64,000 bases of DNA from Chamaelirium japonicum (Eukaryota; Streptophyta; Magnoliopsida; Liliales; Melanthiaceae): positions 35,012,741 through 35,076,740 of the forward strand of contig OX393557.1 of assembly GCA_947650365.1 (NCBI GenBank), read 5' to 3'. Positions 49,200 through 61,820 of this stretch are shown here, one piece after another (the stretch's first letter is position 1; the number at the start of each line of letters is the position of its first letter). The notes below the pieces were generated by a model, which did no database searches, was not told where the DNA came from, and was given only the letters and a program-made list of their open reading frames with translations. The position numbers were made by a program, and so were the translations under genes.

Positions 49200-50159
49200 C
49201 AATGTCCCAAATGGTAAGTAACTACATTCTACATCAACCCCCTAGTATCATATCCATATGCTCTCATACCCCAAATTTAACAAATGACCAAACTTGAGGT
49301 TGAAGAGGAAAAATAGGATGAAGGTAAGAGAGAAGGGACCTGCTTTTATTTATTTATTTATTTATTTTGAAATGTTGGCTTTAGGGTTTTCCATATATAG
49401 ATTGGCTATCGTAAAAGTAATCCTAGGAACCTTTTGTTAAGAATCATTTTGTTTATGAAAACCAACATCAAAATTCAATAAATGTTGTGGATTCAATTTT
49501 TTTTAGAAGGTATGTTGTAGATTCAATTAAATAAAGCTTATTTAAACTGAATTTTATAACAGCTTAGCCATCAACCCATATTTCGGTGCACCACAAAACA
49601 TTGTTCAATCACAACAGATAGCGAAAGGGAACAAACACTTACCGCTAAGCCAAACACGGCTTTAATATTTTCAAGAAACACTCTCGATCATTTAAGTGAG
49701 AATGCAATATTACTTAAAAAAAACAAGAAAATGAAAAAAGATAAAACACAAATGCTATTCAAATTAGGGTGGCAAAATCCGAGTCCGAGTCGGACACGAA
49801 TATTTACTTATAATTATTTTGTAAGAAATTCCTACACGAAAAAGGTAAAAATCTTTATTAAAAAAAAACCATTAGCTTTGAAAACGATGAATATTAAGAC
49901 CATATGTGGAAGCGGGGATCAAAACTTTACCGACCATAACGTGCGGAGTGATGACTATCTGCAATAAACTGGATGAAGATGAATTCTTTCCTCTTGCGAG
50001 ATCCGAACCGCGAATGAGGAAAGAAGTTGGATGCGATAAGATCCAATGATCTCGAGTGGAAGTCTTCACATCCGTTTTTTCTTGGTGGCCGAAACTCGGG
50101 GAAAAAAAACCCGTAGAGATCGATGAGATGAGAGAGGAATTGCGAAGGCAAAAGGATCC
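49200..50159. other. Intergenic AT-rich DNA, no gene seen
   Basis: A tttatttatt run at 49349-49367 and a tagggtggcaaaatccgagt phrase at 49766, which looks like a hAT-type MITE start without a recognisable end. Confidence 0.4.
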
Positions 50160-50260
<101 letters not shown>

Positions 50261-50381
50261 CGATCTAACGAAGAGCGAAACCCAAGGAAGGGGAGAAGGG
50301 CTAACAAGCCTTCTCTCTCTGTGACTCTCTTACCTCTCTAGAGGGGTCGAGAGAACAAAAAAGGGGAGAGAGAACTGCTCT

Positions 50382-50594
50382 CTCTCTCTCTCTCTCTCTT
50401 GGGAAGGGAAAGAACGGAAGGGGAAGAAGGGGGGGGGGGGGGGGGTGGGGGGGGGGTCACGGCTTGTGCGGCTCCCTCTCTTCTTTTTGCATTTCCCACG
50501 GACAGAAGGGGAAATGGGAGGGAGGGGGGTCCCACGACTGGTGCACGATCTCCCCCCCACCCCCCCCCCCCCCCCCCCCCCCACCCCCCCCCCC

Positions 50595-50663
<69 letters not shown>
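50382..50663. repeat. CT, poly(G), poly(C) and CT low-complexity block
   Basis: Short CT run (50382-50398), G-rich run interrupted by T (about 50430-50457), C-rich run interrupted by A (about 50551-50595), and CT run (50597-50663). The G and C runs are complementary and about 95 bp apart, around a smaller inverted pair catttccc / ggggaaatg. Confidence 0.9.
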
Positions 50664-50671
<8 letters not shown>

Positions 50672-52196
50672 AATTTTCCTGCAGATGGACAAAGAGAGAG
50701 GGAGGGGGAAGGTTGCAGCTAGGTGTGCGATCCATCTCTATCTCCTGTAGTTTCACACGGACGGGATGAGATGGGGGAGTCGTAACTCCCCTCCTTTAAT
50801 CCACCGGACACTGCAACCCCTTCCATTTTCTCTCATTTCCCCCCTTTAGGACTCCCACGTGTTTGGGTCTAGTAACGGGGGTTCGTAAGCTGTGGCACAC
50901 CCTTGTTGCACCGGAGTTGGGACCTACACTTCTATAAATCCTAGATCTAATCCTGACACCAATTTGATTAGGATTGATTTAAAATATTAATTAACCACAT
51001 ACCCCTATGCTCGGTTAACTTAATTTCCCACTAAGCTTAAGTTCGAATGGGTCAAGTTGAGCCAAGACCCAACATATCTAACTCGGATCGGACCCAGATT
51101 TCGATCAGTGTTGCTTGTCTGGAACCGACCCCGAATTCAAATCGACAACTCGGAACCGACCTGGATTGTCCGAATGTATAGTAAATTTTATTATTTTACA
51201 ATACATTACAATCATTTATACTAAATGATATATACACCTTTTAAAAAAAAAATTATATATATTCGGACAAACCGGATCAACCTGCTCCGATGGATTAGTA
51301 ATCCGGACTCGAATTAGAACCGTGCAATCAGGACGGATATGGATCCAGATATCGGACAAAAAATTATTGTCCGAATCCGATTTTGTTCGGATCGGACCGG
51401 ATCGGATTAAAAAATTACCACACATGAAGCACCGATAAATCCGCCACGAAAAATCAAGCGAGAAGCCTAGCTTGTAGCCTAGTACCCGGCACAAGTACTG
51501 GAGGGAGGCCCACCGGATTTCATTGCAGAACCTGACGGATTGGGATGCCACCTCAGTCGTGGCGTGCAAAGTCCAGTATGACGTGGCGTCTAATCACACC
51601 GTCCCTTTTACTGTCGGTGGGGCTGAGCGCGATTCACCGGTCGTTAGCTGGTAGCATGGACGGCCGTGATCCAGTTATGTCATTCCGATTGAACCATTCT
51701 TGATTGAGGCTCCGGACAAGAAGATTTTTTGGTCTTTTGGGGTTTGCCGAATGAAAAATGCTATTCGGACGTACAAGACGGACATTCTGGGGGACATACT
51801 GCGGTGGGGACACCGACCGAGACCATTTATTGGTTCGCTGCGATCTGATTACGGCCCAATCCTGATCTGCCACGTCTTCCACTCGAAAGAGCATGATGGG
51901 ACAACACTCGCCACCCAGAGTACGCCCACACTCCGCTGCCCCCAGTTCAGAGACGACGTGGCAAACTAGGATTGGGGTAATTGTTTACGTGGCGGATAAC
52001 GATTGGGCCGTTAAAAAATGCAGCAAATCAGTCGGGTAGCAAAAATGTGAGCGGACCGAACGCTGGCCGATGCCCCCACCACCGGATTGTGTCCGCCTGT
52101 GTGCGCCCATCTATGCTCGAGTAGCAGTTAATGAGGTGGCCCCCACCGAGTTAATGACCCTCAGTTCTGCACCCCCCTCACGGACCGGACCATAAG
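50664..52196. other. Intergenic DNA, no recognised gene
   Basis: 51060-51420 is rich in cggatc/gatccg phrases, like the MITE families elsewhere. 51600-52100 is GC-richer and has several ACGTGG/CCACGT cores (about 51871, 51954, 51990). An 89-codon frame at 51700-51969 is unrecognised. Confidence 0.4.
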
Positions 52197-52353
52197 GAGT
52201 GCATTTTTGCTGCCGGCTCAGTTTGCTGTGTTTGGCTCTAGACCAATCATAGTGTGCCACGTCGTCCATTTAAAGGAATCCTGGACGACGTGGCACAATG
52301 TTATTGGGCCGGAAGCAAAACACAGCAAAGTAGCCGGCAGCAAAAACGCACTC
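52197..52353. mobile_element. Palindromic MITE-like hairpin, 157 bp
   Basis: Ends gagtgcatttttgctgccgg and ccggcagcaaaaacgcactc are complementary apart from one base. The inner arms carry tgccacgtcgtcc and ggacgacgtggca, so the hairpin contains two CACGTC G-box/ABRE-like cores. Phrases from its ends recur near 52010-52050 (gcagcaaatc, tagcaaaaatg). Confidence 0.65.
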
Positions 52354-52429
52354 ATTCTGATCCCTTTGATCGGATGGCTCCTACTTCATTACGATTGTAC
52401 GGTGCGCTCCCATCGGACCCAGCGGACAA

Positions 52430-52990
52430 CTCTACGGTGCCGCGTCATCCAAGGAAACGTTAGCGGCGACTGACGACGGCGGCTACCCTGACGGCGCTAG
52501 TGGCAGCTCCACCCGTCGCGGAGGAGCCCACCCCACCCCCCGTCATAAAGGACGAGATTCTCTGGTGGCGGATCGTACGGCGGCTTCGGTGGGCCCCGCA
52601 GCTCCCGTACCGGAACCGCCTGGGGCGAGCGGCGGTGTTCGTTCCGCCCGACTACCCGAGCCCTCAGTCCATCGGGGAGCGCGAGGGGCGCCCACTGACG
52701 GATTCGGTCGGCCGCCGTAGGGAGGAAGGACGGCTGTCAACGGACAGCTGACACCTGTCCGCTCTCAGGCCTCGCGTAGCCGCTACGCACGTGCCGTTTC
52801 CAGAGGGCGGCTCCCCGTCCAGCCACTTGTCGTTTCCAGACGACCCTGAGGTGCTACTAGGCTACTAGCTAGGCCGCCCCTATGCTAGGGGTGAGCTGGC
52901 GCCTGGCCGTTACACTTATACGGTTACGATGGCCCGGATCCCAACAACTTCCTCATACAGGGAAAAGCAGCTCACCGGCCGGTGACCATA
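52430..52990. other. GC-rich block with an unrecognised 83-codon frame
   Basis: Strongly GC- and CpG-rich compared with the surroundings, like a plant gene 5' region. The plus-strand frame 52500-52751 begins MAAPPVAEEPTPPPVIKDE and continues Arg/Pro-rich to a stop. I recognise no domain. It may be a captured first exon or chance in GC-rich DNA; confidence that it is a gene is about 0.15. Confidence 0.35.
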
Positions 52991-53375
52991 TCTTCCGTAT
53001 TCAAAAATTCAAAAGACCGACTTGCCCTTCGATCTAAGATTTAGATACATCCGCCGGCTAATGAAGATATTTTGTTTATTTTTTCGAATATATATACTCC
53101 TAATGTTGTTTGTTATCGCAGAAAGTACCTATGTTTTATAAAATTTTGTAGCTCTCTTCTAAAGTCCATCTTTAAAAAAAAAAAAAAAACTACGTGGTCA
53201 ATTTTAGGACCATTGTATTTTTTTTTTGTTTTTTTGGGGTAATGTGCCTAAGGTCCTTCACGACAATTTGGTTTGATGATAATGATGAGCAAAAGATATT
53301 TTAACGATTGATTGCTCTGTTTGAAAAATGTCTATTTTAGCCCTACGTATAGTGTACATGGAATTACATAAAGAA
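52991..53375. other. Intergenic DNA, no gene seen
   Basis: A-rich and T-rich homopolymers. The phrase taatgtgcctaaggtcc at 53240 matches a dispersed repeat also present at 1604. Confidence 0.45.
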
Positions 53376-53824
53376 TAGGGCTTGCAATTTTGGACCCGAC
53401 ACGAAGTTAGCTGGTCTGAGTCAGGGTTAAACGGGTTCGGGTCGTAAACGGGTCGGCACGATAGACCCGTTTAATAAACGGGTCAGGTCCGGGTTTAGGG
53501 TCTAGACACGGTAGAACCGTTTAATAAACGGGTCGAGTCCGGGTTTAGGGTATGGACACGGTAGACCCGTTTAAAATTCAACGGTCGTGTCGGGTTGGGT
53601 CGGGTCGGGTTGGGTCGGGTCTACCCGCAATCCGATACTGTATTATATAGTACCAGTGGATTTATGGGGTCAAGTGGGTCTTATCGGGTCTACCCGTTTA
53701 TAAACGGGTCAGGTACAGGTTTAGGACCTAGATACAATTAGTTAAACGGGTCGAGTCCGGGTTTAGGGGTTTTGGACACGACCCGAAACTAGACACGACA
53801 CAAACCCGACACGACACGACCCAG
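53376..53824 (-). mobile_element. hAT-type MITE, GGGTCGGGT-rich family, with internal duplication
   Basis: Starts tagggcttgcaattttgg. A ~65 bp segment containing gacacggtagaaccg and tttaataaacgggtcgagtc is duplicated near 53455-53570. The right terminus is lost after acacgacccag. Confidence 0.7.
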
Positions 53825-54307
53825 TAAATTTTTACTAAGATTTATCAAAAAAATTGACTACAATGAGCCTAAATTGGATCTATTATCAGTGCTTGTGGAG
53901 CGCATCATCATTGTTGCTCGTGCATGCCACAGCTAGCTGTTGGTATCCATGTATATTAATGATGGTTAGGAGGTAGGATGGAGAAGGAAGATTAGTGATG
54001 ATCAGATGGTAACATGGACATGCAACCGGTAGTTGAAAGGCATAATGGTAAAAATTATTATATGATTATTTTTGATAAATATAATGGTATGTGAGGGGTG
54101 CCCAAAGAATCTTATAAAAGATAAAGTTTTTTTTTTCTACTTTCGAAAGAGGAGTAATGAAGCATGTGTCCTCCAAATGTATGAAAAGGGGTTGATGATA
54201 TCTCTAGATTACATTGATCTCGTATGAGGTATGCCTAATTATGTGAACTTTTCCTGTAATTCTTGTATTTACACTACACCAGATCACGGTTTTTTCGGTC
54301 GAAAAAT
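53825..54307. other. Intergenic DNA, no gene seen
   Basis: No recognisable feature. Confidence 0.45.
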
Positions 54308-54467
54308 CGACGGCCAGATTCGGCGGGCCGGATCTATCTCGCGAAACCGGCGGCCAGCTCAAGGAGGCCTGATCTATCTCGCGGAATCGGCGGCCAGCTC
54401 AAGGGGGCCGGATTTATCTCTCGAAATCGACGGCCAGCTCAAGGGGGCCTGATTTATCCAACACGGC
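54308..54467 (+). repeat. 40 bp minisatellite, four units
   Basis: Units of 40 bp: cggcggccagctcaaggggg then ccggatctatctcgcgaaat, with few changes. Because 40 is not a multiple of three, frames shift from unit to unit, so the apparent proteins are not real. Confidence 0.9.
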
Positions 54468-54919
54468 CGCCGCATCCGGTCGTCACGGTCGCCGCATCAT
54501 CAAAGAGGGGATTCGGAGGTTTAGGCCGCCGCATCAGAGCCTCAATTTCGGGGGTCCAGCTCGCCGGATCAAAGGGGATCTACTTCGAAGCAGATCCCCC
54601 TCTAATTCGGGGATCCAGGTTGCCGCATCAGAGGTTAGGTGTAATAATTTAGGAGTAATCGATGTTAGGTCCAAAAATAAAACGTGTATTACATTTAGTC
54701 CACTTTAAGTTCCTATTTGCAATAAGTTCACCGATAGGATTATTGTATAAAACATGATCCCACTGTCCATAGTTTTGCTTGCAAATGATATGATCTTAAC
54801 CGTTTTAGATAATGTGGTTTTTAAAAATGCCATAAATACCCATGATAGCCTCCCGTATTAAATAACGATAGATGATATATGATAATTTTTTTTACTGGAA
54901 TTGTGGCACGACCGCACGA
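54468..54919. other. Intergenic DNA, no gene seen
   Basis: First part GC-rich with gccgcatca phrases repeated four times (54476, 54494, 54531, 54613), then AT-rich. Confidence 0.5.
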
Positions 54920-55760
54920 TTGCTACAGTTGATTTTACTGTAGCTGCTATAGTGATTTCGCTGTAGTTGGTACAATGATTTCATTGTAGCAACCCGTAAT
55001 TTCACTGTAGTTGCTACGGTATAATCATTGTAGCAACCCGTGATTTCATCATGGATGCTACAGTGATTTTACTGTAGTTGCTACAGTAACATCTCTGTAG
55101 TTGGTATAGTAAAATCATTGTAGCAATCCATGATTTCGTCATGGATGCTAAAAAATATTTCTACTGTAAAATCACTGTTGCAAAGTACTCAATTTTATAC
55201 AAATAATACTCAATTGAATTAAGTATTATTTTGTACATTTGAGTACCATGCTCAAGTTGCTACGGTGTTTTCATTATAGTTGCTACAGTGAAATTCACTG
55301 TGCTGGCTAAAAAGGCTTCCCTACAATGAATCATTATAGCAAAGTACTCAATTTTATTTAAATAATATTTAGTTTTATTGTGTTTTATTGTGACTAAAGT
55401 TACATACTATAGTGATTTCACTGTAGCAAAGTATTTTTAGTAGTCACAAAAAATCACTATAACAGCTACAATGACTTCATCGTGGCAAAGATATTCAAAT
55501 ATATGCTAATAGTGCTTAATTGAAATGAATGCTATTGCTACAAAATTGATACCTATTGCTACAGTGATTTCACTGTAGCAATTTTTAGCAGCCACGACAA
55601 AATCACTATAACGCTACAGTGATTTCACTGTACCTGCTACAATGGAATCACTATAGCACTATAGTGATTTCACTGTAGCTACTACCATGGAATCACTATA
55701 GCGGTACAATATTTCACTATAGCTATTTTAGTGAAATCACTGTAGCAGCTATAGTGGTCC
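54920..55760. repeat. Dense field of CTGTAGC/GCTACAG palindromes
   Basis: Variants of gctacagtgatttcactgta fill about 840 bp, with roughly thirty half-sites ctgtagc or gctacag in both orientations and no fixed period. Neighbouring half-sites can pair into 20-24 bp hairpins. Confidence 0.85.
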
Positions 55761-56741
55761 CACACTTGGTCTCGAAACTGTACATTTCATAAAGATTGGA
55801 TGAAGTTATATAGACAATGGTAGATTGGTAAATTTTACAACTTAACCACTGCTATTTTAGTCTTGCAATAACCAAAAGAGTTGTTGCAACTAATCTGTTG
55901 AAATGTAGACCTGGACTTAGAGGCAAAGGTTGTCGGGACCTATCCTAAAATGAAACCCTTAAAAAGGACTGATTGCAGTCCGCCCTAATAATTCATCCCT
56001 CCAATAGTGAGTCGTTGGTATCTCACAACAAAATTCTCGATGTAAGTAATAAGGATTTAGAAAAATCCAAATGTATACCTCTAGGGAACACCCAAAACTA
56101 TCCTCTAAGAATTTAAATTTCACCTTTTAATCACTTGATTTAGAGATTTTTGCTTATAGCCCCCTATAAATTATGTTAGTTGTCTATTAACCCCTGATTA
56201 ATTCATATTTACTTGTCGACTCCTAAAAACTACATTGCTTGGGCAAACCGACTTCTCAAATTGACTGACATCTATTTGGGAAAATATTCCAGCTATATTT
56301 GTCATTTACTGTCACCAACCGTTAATGATAGACTTTAACCTTGGCCATCATTTTACCCAAAATCTCAAATGACCATTTTACTCTTAATATCATTTGATTA
56401 ATTCAACCTCATATGCTCCATTTGCCATAATTTTGAGTTTTTGTGAGATTTTGAGGCAAGGGTAAAATTATCCTAGTAAAAATAATAGTATGAATGTAAC
56501 TGTCAAGTCACGAATATACAAAGAATATTCTTCTAAATAGATATATATGATGGGTTAATTTGCAAAAGTAATATAATTTTCAAAAGGCAATGTCAATATG
56601 AAGCTTTTAGGGGTTACTTTACAATTAGACCTGTTTCTAGGAGGCTATATGCAACAATCCGTTGTTTTAAAATTATTTTAAACTCTGCCTACTCCGATAC
56701 GTGTTAGGGAGACCAGTCTGAATACCGAAATTACATGAAAG
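55761..56741. other. Intergenic DNA, no gene seen
   Basis: AT-rich. No recognisable feature. Confidence 0.5.
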
Positions 56742-57252
56742 TAGGGGTGGCAATCCTTGACCCGACCCGCCAACCCGACCCGAACCCGACCCGAAGTTAG
56801 CGGGTTTGGGTTTGGCCTAAACGGGTTCGGGTCATAAACAGGTCGACCTGATTGATCCGTTTATTTAAAGGGTCGGGTTCGGGTTTGTACTTATAACCCG
56901 ATTGACCCAACTTGACCCTTTTACCAAATGGGTCGTGTCAACCCGATCCGACCCGAACCAACCCGACCCAACCCGATCAAACCCTGCCCAATTTGACTTG
57001 TCTTGACCCAACCCGGTAAGTTTACATTGGTTTTGTTGACCCAACCCGAGCCAACCTGACCTGACACGACCCGATCCGTTTAGTAAATGGGTTAAACGGG
57101 TCGGGTTGGGCCAACCCGTTTATTAGGCGGGTCGGGTTTGGGTTTAAGTTTTTGACCCGTTTATTAAACGGGTCGGGTTCAGGTTGGGTGTTTTGCCCTT
57201 ATACCTATGTCTCAACCGGACCTGAACCCGACCCAACCCATTGCCACCCCTA
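56742..57252 (-). mobile_element. hAT-type MITE, ACCCGACCC-rich, 511 bp
   Basis: Begins taggggtggcaatccttg and ends ccattgccacccctat-like (accccta at 57252). The 13 bp terminal repeats TAGGGGTGGCAAT are perfect. Flanked by catgaaag (56734-56741) and catgaaac (57253-57260). Confidence 0.9.
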
Positions 57253-57260
57253 CATGAAAC

Positions 57261-57731
57261 TAGGGGAGGCAATGGGTCGTGTCGGGTCTGGTTCGTGTCG
57301 GGTTTAGTTTCGGGTTGTGTCCAAAATATCTAGACCTAGACCCAACCCGTTTAACTAATCATGTCTAGATTCTAAACCCGTACCCGACCCGTTTATAAAT
57401 GGGTAGTCCCGTTAGACCCGTTTACCACACGGGTTTATTTAGTTGACCTGATCCGACCCTATCCGACTCAACTTGACATTACCAGATAGACCCGCTGATA
57501 CTATATACTATAGTATCGGATTGCGGGTAGACCCGACACAACCCGGTGAATTTTAAACGGGTCTTCCCGGGTCTACCGTGGCCGGACCCTAAACCCGGAC
57601 CCAACCCGTTTATTAAACGGGTCTATCGTATCGACCCGTTTACGACCCGAACCCGTTTAGCCCAGACCCAGACCCAGACCCACTAACTTCGTGTCGGGTC
57701 TGCCGTGTCGGGTCCGAAATTGCCATCCCTA
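57261..57731 (+). mobile_element. hAT-type MITE, GGGTCGGGT-rich family, 471 bp
   Basis: Begins taggggaggcaatgggtcg and ends gaaattgccatcccta. It follows the previous MITE with only catgaaac between them; the right flank is tataaaac (6 of 8 match). Same internal order as the copies at 9131 and 9723. Confidence 0.85.
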
Positions 57732-58389
57732 TATAAAACATTTATGTAATTTAGACGGATCTCAGCGAAGGTCAGTGTCATTTACCATTGTATACGTCTA
57801 ATTTTTTTTTTTGACTTGATGTTGGGTTATAAATAGACGTTACTTGGTTTGTGTCATAAGGCCCTGTTCTTTTCAGGGTTAAATATATGTTGTCTTATGT
57901 AGTTGTATCAAAAATCAATTAATGTCTGGAGTGCGATGAAAAATTCTTAGTGGATCGGGCTTTACTGCCCGAGGAATTAGTCCGAGCCAGAAGTAGGCCA
58001 TTGCCCGAAAGGTTTTGGGACACCCACCGATCTAAAAAAAAAATCACTTAGCGGCTAAAGTTTAAAAACCACACTTTGATTCTATAATGTTTCAGTTTCT
58101 TAGGACAACACCCCTCATGAGGGAATGGGCATCATATGTTTTCAAACTGTAGGGGGGGATAAAACATGATTTTTAACTTTTGGGGGAGTTGAGTAATTTT
58201 TGGTATAAGTACATAAAGGGCAAAAGATATTTAATCCTACTTTCCAAAATAATAAATATTTAATTATTTTTTTTTAATATAGTAAAGATGTCATAAAAAC
58301 CAATACACCCTAAATTCCAAATTGTAATTGGCAAAATAATAATATTTTTTTGCTGACTCCTCCTCAACTGATAAGGCCGATTACTAAAA
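57732..58389. other. Intergenic DNA, no gene seen
   Basis: AT-rich. No recognisable feature. Confidence 0.5.
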
Positions 58390-58397
58390 CTTTCATA

Positions 58398-58997
58398 TAG
58401 GGGTGTGCATCGGTTCGAAACCGATCTATTTAGGCAAAACCCAAATTGATCCAACCTAGGTCGGTTTTGAGAATTTGCAATCTGATCCAAACCGATTGAG
58501 ACTGGAATCCAATCCAATTAAAGTCGGTTTGGATTGGATTGGATGGTCGGTTTGGGCTTTGGCCCATATGCTTACTAGTTTTTTTTTAAAATTTATTTGG
58601 ACATAGTTTCAACTTTAAAATAATTATTTTAAAAATTATAAAATGATACTATATTACTTACCAAAATACCAAGTTATCAACAACAATACCATTATGTCCA
58701 CAATATTCATATCCATTAAATATTAAAAACTACACAGTACAGTTTTAACAATTAAACAAAAGTTCACAACAGTTACCATTAAATTAGTAAATTATAAACC
58801 GGAGTCCGGTTGGGTTGGGTTCGGTTCGGTTTAGGTCAGTTTTTAATTGATAAATCCGATAACCGATCCAATCATATCGGTTTTGAGAAATCCTGATCCA
58901 ATCCGATTCGTTGAGTGTGTCGAAACCAATCAAATTCGATCGGTTTGGTTTGGTTCGGTCGGTTTGGTCGGTTTGGTTTGGATCCTGTACACCCTTA
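58398..58997. mobile_element. hAT-type non-autonomous element, 600 bp
   Basis: Begins taggggtgtgcatcgg and ends ctgtacaccctta (complement taagggtgtacag), flanked by identical 8 bp duplications ctttcata (58390-58397 and 58998-59005). Both ends are rich in cggtttgg/ccaaaccg phrases and the centre is AT-rich. No transposase. Confidence 0.88.
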
Positions 58998-59005
58998 CTT
59001 TCATA

Positions 59006-59469
59006 ACATTTCAACATTTGCACAAACACCCCTCTTCTTACAAAGGTTTTAGTACTATAGATACAGGCATATGTGCACACAACATGAGTACTAACATGTG
59101 AATATGTGGTCTACTGAAAATGTGACTGTGAGGAAGGTTTGTGTAGTATTCATAAATTCAAAACAAATATAAAAAGAGGACTTGGTGATAGGTATTTGAT
59201 AAAAGTATCGACTTGCAATATGTCCCCATACAAGTCTTGTATTGCGTTAGGCTCCTCTTGAGATATGACTGATCCTAAAAGAAAAAAAGGAACAATAATA
59301 CCTAGTCAAAGTTTATCAAATTTATATTTTCTACCATCAACTGAATCAGAACGCTTTCTTGCATGAAAAACAATTTGAAACCACTCCAGATCGTTGTTTT
59401 AAAATATCACAAAATTAACCATTTGAAAAATTTCTACAATTTTTTATCAATTTTTTTTCTTCTATCAAC
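59006..59469. other. Intergenic DNA, no gene seen
   Basis: AT-rich. No recognisable feature. Confidence 0.5.
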
Positions 59470-59890
<421 letters not shown>

Positions 59891-60785
59891 TTTTTGGAGC
59901 AAACCCTTACTCACAAGATCGTTCTCATGGAAGTTCTCGAAAAATACTTTCTTCACTTCTTTTCTCCTTGTGGTGAGAGTGGTATGTTTCATTTGCCTGG
60001 AGAAGGCACTGAAGATAAGTCACTTTGTTTTTTGTTGAACAACTGAGAGAAATGAGGCTCCTAGAAAGAATGCCCCGAAGTCCTTCACTGCAGGTTAGAA
60101 GATTTATCAGCCCCTTTTTCTGTGTCACCCCCCTTCTTTTTGTTGTAAAACCGCAGGGAGATTCGAGGGTATCTGGCTGCTGAGATGCATATTTTTTTGC
60201 GTAAGGTGGTCAAGGTCTTCCAATTGGACTGTGACACCTGTTACCACACATGGGACGATGTGTTTTTGGCCAATTACTTTGAGATAGGTGCCTCTCGCAC
60301 CTGGGTCGATTTGTGCTGATCCATTTGCTGCTATCATGTTTATCTGTTTACGATTAGTGGACGAATGGTAGCCTATCGTTTGAAGAGAAAACTGGTATTG
60401 GTATGTCGGTTTAGGATGAGCTAGTTTACTCGGATGTCTTCTTTGCTTAAGGATGTAAGGTTTTGGCATGTCCCCTTACTTTGAAGGGAGTAGGGGCTTC
60501 CTACCTTCTCTGAAGGGATAGAGGTATGTCCCCTACTTAGAAGGGGGAGATGGGTTCTTCAATGTGGAGGGATTCACCTTTCATTCCTTTGCTATTTTAT
60601 CAAAGTCTGTCCAGTTGGGATGTGTTACTTGTTATCCCTTTGAATAGGCTAGTTGGGGGGATGTTGCTTAACTTTGCTTTTCCCTTGATAGGTATGTAGA
60701 GGTTCTAGTCTCTATGGGCTCTGGTGTAGTTCTGAGGAGTGGTTTCCATGTAAATTCTTTTATTTGTAGGGTGTTGAGTATAGGA
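59891..60785. other. Unrecognised 0.9 kb between two repeat units
   Basis: GC-richer than its surroundings. A minus-strand frame at 60125-60469 has a protein-like stretch with IDPGARGTYLKVIG, but I recognise no family. It may be inserted or captured DNA, since the repeat units on both sides share the same end sequence. Confidence 0.35.
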
Positions 60786-60965
60786 TAGATAATTACTCTT
60801 TTTTTACCAAATTGTTACTTTTCTTTGTGCAAGATAGAATCGATTTTGTTTGACATAGTTAAATGTATATTTTTATTATAAAAAAAATCATATTGTCATC
60901 AGATGTATATAAATATATATTTTTTCTTCTGAGAAATCCCTTTAGATGTAGGAGGAGAGGGGTTC
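60786..60965 (+). repeat. AT-rich repeat, third unit
   Basis: Same order as 59615-59890, but with a short ATATAAATATATA in place of the long TA tract, ending gagaaatccctttagatgta. Confidence 0.75.
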
Positions 60966-61594
60966 GGCCTAGACCCCTACTAATTTATTAAAAAACAGAA
61001 TAGTTACATGAAAAGAAACAAATAAAAGGAAAGATCTGCAAAAAGGTTAAGCAAAACGGACTTCAATTTTGGTGCTTGATGAGTCAACCATAAGTGGATT
61101 AACGATTTGATCCTCTCCGTGATCTCCTCCGACAAAGGGTATATAGATATTATTTAAAATAAGCAACAATCAATCTACTATTAATTCATGCCTACCATAT
61201 CAAATTGATATTTTCTGCTATCAGATTATTGCTCTTTAGCAATTGTTACTCTTTGCTATCGGATTGGTACTATTTATATGTTGCAGTAAAATTGCTATTT
61301 AAAAACTTCGGTTATATCTATGCATGGTAGAGGGATCTTGTGCTTACAAAATTCTAATCATAGGGACTTAATGTTAAACCTCAAATTTAGCCCGTCCTTA
61401 TCATTTAAATGTTAAACGGAGGCTTTTCATGGACCTAACACTAATTATCTGGAACAAAACAGACCCAAATAAAAACAAGTGGGAACGCGTGGGTAAAAAC
61501 TTAAAAAACCATATCCCGGGGGTTAAATTTCGAATAGATCCGGAATACAGAGGAGTCGCGCCCTCAGCCCACCCTCCCCTGCCCAACTCTCCCC
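60966..61594. other. Upstream region of the CYP78A gene, no other gene
   Basis: AT-rich until about 61540, then a GC/pyrimidine-rich proximal promoter. No separate gene is seen. Confidence 0.5.
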
Positions 61595-61602
61595 CTATTT
61601 AA
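61595..61602 (+). promoter_or_regulatory. Probable TATA box of the CYP78A gene
   Basis: ctatttaa in C-rich surroundings, about 226 bp before the start codon. A start of transcription about 30 bp downstream would give a leader of roughly 190 nt containing the CT repeat. Confidence 0.6.
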
Positions 61603-61649
61603 CCGCCCCCTCCCACGCTCTTCGTCCCTCGTCCTCCGCCCTCTCACCT

Positions 61650-61650
<1 letters not shown>

Positions 61651-61700
<50 letters not shown>
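61651..61700. repeat. (CT)25 microsatellite in the predicted 5' leader
   Basis: 50 bp pure CT between the TATA box and the start codon. CT-rich leaders are common in plant genes and vary in length between individuals. Confidence 0.9.
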
Positions 61701-61705
<5 letters not shown>

Positions 61706-61820
61706 AAGTCCTAACTCCTCATTTCTCTCTCTAGAAAACCTCTTGGTCTCCTCCGAAACCGCTTTCTATCACTACCCATCTTCACAAATCCCCCCCAGAA
61801 CAACCCTCCATCCACCCGCA

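Noticed and set aside
54231..54652. 73- and 129-codon frames with Arg/Pro/Ala repeats
   Set aside because: They are translations of the 40 bp minisatellite, in which the frame changes with every unit.
54308..55760. CRISPR-like array from regularly repeated palindromes
   Set aside because: The repeats are degenerate, lack unique spacers of constant length, and the DNA is from a plant nuclear genome.
60125..60469. 115-codon minus-strand frame as a gene
   Set aside because: Part of it looks protein-like, but there is no recognised domain, no splice context and no clear start, so I kept it only as an unexplained segment.
61743..61820. Extension of the CYP78A frame upstream of 61821
   Set aside because: The frame is open to 61743 but contains only a TTG there. 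A plant start needs ATG, and the hydrophobic anchor begins right after the ATG at 61821.
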